DNA of 64,000 bases from Gammaproteobacteria bacterium (GTDB lineage Bacteria > Pseudomonadota > Gammaproteobacteria > Arenicellales > JAJDZL01): the NCBI GenBank assembly GCA_022823625.1, contig JAJEHQ010000024.1:62001-126000 (forward strand), given 5' to 3'. Position 1 is the first letter of the stretch; each line of letters starts with the position of its first letter. Below the pieces are notes generated by a model. The model did no database searches and was not told the origin of the DNA. It was given only the letters and a program-made list of their open reading frames with translations. This document shows positions 62,528-64,000 of this stretch, piece after piece. The position numbers and the translations under genes are program-made.

Positions 62528-63121
62528 ATGAAATTCTTACTGCGACTTGATGAGATTACCGAAGCTTGGATTGTCTGGATCGGTAGAGTGACCGCATGGG
62601 TCGCGATCGCGCTCATGATTGTGATCGTTTTTGATGTCATTACCCGTCGCTTTCTTGTGCTTGGCTCAACCAAACTCCAGGAACTTGAGTGGCACATTCA
62701 TGCAGTCCTTTTTCTGTTTTGCCTGGGATATGCCTATCTCAAAGATGCACATGTAAGAATTGATTTGGTTCGGGAACGACTCAGCAGAAGATCGCAACTT
62801 TGGATTGAACTGATCGGTTGTCTGTTCTTTCTTATCCCCTATTGCATCATCGTGATCTACTACGGAGCAGACTGGTGGCATCGTTCATTCGAACAGAATG
62901 AAATGGCCGCCTCTGCGACCGGGTTGCCCTATCGCTGGATCATCAAAGCGGCGCTACCTATCGGGTTTGTAATTCTGTTACTTAGTGCCGTCGGTATGGC
63001 TTTTAGAAAGATTGTCCAGATTTTTGGAACTCCCGATTTGGTTCAGATTGTTGACGAAAGAGAGAAGGCTGAGACGGTCCACCTGGATGAGGTGGAACTA
63101 CCGGTCAATGGAGAGCGATGA
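62528..63121 (+). CDS. dctQ: TRAP transporter small permease DctQ
   Basis: 197 residues with four predicted helices: VTAWVAIALMIVIVFDVITRRF with the conserved VxxRxF end, LEWHIHAVLFLFCLGYAYL (the family ELxWHxxA segment), a third at LIGCLFFLIPYCIIVIYYG and a fourth at AALPIGFVILLLSAVGMAF. The intervening KDAHVRIDLVRERLS is also conserved in DctQ. It is followed 12 bp later by dctM. Confidence 0.92.
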   Translation: MKFLLRLDEITEAWIVWIGRVTAWVAIALMIVIVFDVITRRFLVLGSTKLQELEWHIHAVLFLFCLGYAYLKDAHVRIDLVRERLSRRSQLWIELIGCLFFLIPYCIIVIYYGADWWHRSFEQNEMAASATGLPYRWIIKAALPIGFVILLLSAVGMAFRKIVQIFGTPDLVQIVDEREKAETVHLDEVELPVNGER

Positions 63122-63133
63122 CGGAGCGAATTA

Positions 63134-64000
63134 ATGCTTGACTTCTTCATCGACTATATGCCGCTGTTCATGTTTCTTGCACTGGCGATACTGTTATTTT
63201 CCGGCTATCCGGTAGCCGCGGTGCTTGGTGGTATCGGTTTAGGATTTGGCTATCTCGGGGTTTACCTGGATGTATTTGTTCCGATTGAGTTTTTTAACAT
63301 CGTTGGTCGAATATGGAGTGGTATAGCAGACAATCTGGTTTTGGTGGCCATCCCAATGTTCATATTTATGGGGACCATGCTGGAAAAAAGCGGGGTCGCG
63401 CGCGATTTGCTCTATTGTCTTCAGGTTTTACTTAGACGGGTGCCCGGTGGTTTGGCGCTGTCCGTTACAGTTATGGGAACCATTATGGCTGCGACGACCG
63501 GAATCATTGGTGCGTCTGTCGTCATGATGACACTCATGGCTTTGCCCATCATGCTTCAGCGGCAATACAACATACCTCTCGCTACCGGTACAATTGCGGC
63601 ATCTGGAACATTGGGTATTCTGATCCCGCCAAGCATCATGCTCGTGATCATGGCTGACCTGCTCGGTCGCTCAGTAGGCAATTTGTTTGTTGCAGCAGTT
63701 TTTCCAGGACTGCTACTTGCCAGCATCTACGCAGTTTATATTTTTGTGATTTGTTCGATCAAACCCGAGCTTGCGCCCCCACTGCCGAAAGACTTGGGGC
63801 CACAGGACACCCGCGAATTTTGGAAAATGATTTTCAATGGCCTGATACCTCCAGTATTACTGATCGTACTGGTGTTGGGATCGATTGTTGCGGGATGGGC
63901 AACACCGACAGAAGCATCTGGAGTAGGTGCCGCGGGTGCGACTTTGATGGCGGCAATGAAAAAGAGGTTGAATTTTGCGACGCTGCGATCGGTAGTAGAG
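63134..64000 (+). CDS. dctM: TRAP transporter large permease DctM (3' end outside window)
   Basis: The frame from the ATG 63134 (MLDFFIDYMPLFMFLALAIL) is open to the window end, 289 codons of the usual 430-450. Seen: SGYPVAAVLGGIGLGFGYLG, VLVAIPMFIFMGTMLEKSGVARDLL, TTGIIGASVVMMTLMALPIML, GTIAASGTLGILIPPSIMLVIMADLLG and GWATPTEASGVGAAGATLMA, all signatures of the 12-helix Na+-coupled TRAP permease. Third gene of dctPQM. Confidence 0.95.
   Translation, partial: MLDFFIDYMPLFMFLALAILLFSGYPVAAVLGGIGLGFGYLGVYLDVFVPIEFFNIVGRIWSGIADNLVLVAIPMFIFMGTMLEKSGVARDLLYCLQVLLRRVPGGLALSVTVMGTIMAATTGIIGASVVMMTLMALPIMLQRQYNIPLATGTIAASGTLGILIPPSIMLVIMADLLGRSVGNLFVAAVFPGLLLASIYAVYIFVICSIKPELAPPLPKDLGPQDTREFWKMIFNGLIPPVLLIVLVLGSIVAGWATPTEASGVGAAGATLMAAMKKRLNFATLRSVVE

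Noticed and set aside
1-64000. CRISPR array, prophage or integrative element larger than the 2.5-kb IS
   Set aside because: No regularly spaced repeats, phage structural genes or integrase were found on reading both strands.

Overview
The window looks like chromosome from a free-living, probably marine gammaproteobacterium. The housekeeping gene order is gammaproteobacterial: a ZapB-like gene opposite ygfB-pepP-ubiH-ubiI, ntrC-ntrB-glnA, pdxA-rsmA, and glyQS followed by plsC. Accessory genes deal mainly with one-carbon compounds, small organic acids and methylated sulfur. I saw no tRNA, rRNA or CRISPR array.

Region 1 (1-2000) has the end of the cytochrome c maturation gene ccmI and a glycine-zipper envelope protein. 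Region 2 (2000-23100) is the most interesting part. It holds a DgcA/trimethylamine-dehydrogenase-like flavoprotein, a tripartite tricarboxylate transporter (tctCBA), two tandem succinyl-CoA-synthetase-like alpha/beta pairs, a non-pyrrolysine MttB methyltransferase, an NAD-linked formate dehydrogenase, and a three-gene operon encoding a 2-hydroxyacyl-CoA-lyase-like ThDP enzyme, a formyl-CoA:oxalate CoA-transferase (Frc) homologue and a stand-alone 10-formyl-THF hydrolase-type protein. A 17-bp palindromic motif (ATTGTATACRATATACC) lies in three promoter regions of this block, and a related TGGTATACCA lies before tctC. I infer one regulon that takes up an organic acid, activates it with CoA, releases a formyl or formate unit and oxidises formate to CO2. 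The substrate is not evident. Remnants of an older TTT transporter flank the intact one.

Region 3 (23100-33300) has a GC-rich, probably imported Bcr/CflA-type MFS gene, the ZapB-like gene, ygfB-pepP-ubiH-ubiI, apt, a class III aminotransferase and a spondin-domain lipoprotein. Region 4 (33300-40200) has a methanethiol oxidase operon (SBP56/MtoX, SCO1, MauG-like di-haem protein), a YdcH-family protein, and ahcY and metK. Region 5 (40200-49200) has a toxin-antitoxin locus whose toxin is dead, an ankyrin protein, ntrC-ntrB-glnA with a readable sigma-54/NtrC promoter, a PP-loop thiolase with an overlapping TusA, and an intact PIN toxin-antitoxin pair.

Region 6 (49200-58600) has a fused glycyl-tRNA synthetase (alpha+beta), a MazG-like protein and plsC. 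Next comes a 2.5-kb IS1595-like element with inverted ends, near-perfect 8-bp target duplications, a truncated transposase and a DNA methyltransferase plus putative endonuclease as cargo. A hypothetical exported protein, rsmA, pdxA and a double-CDGSH protein follow. Region 7 (58800-64000) has moaB and moaA (molybdenum cofactor, needed by the formate dehydrogenase), a NUDIX hydrolase and a TRAP transporter dctP-dctQ-dctM that runs off the window.
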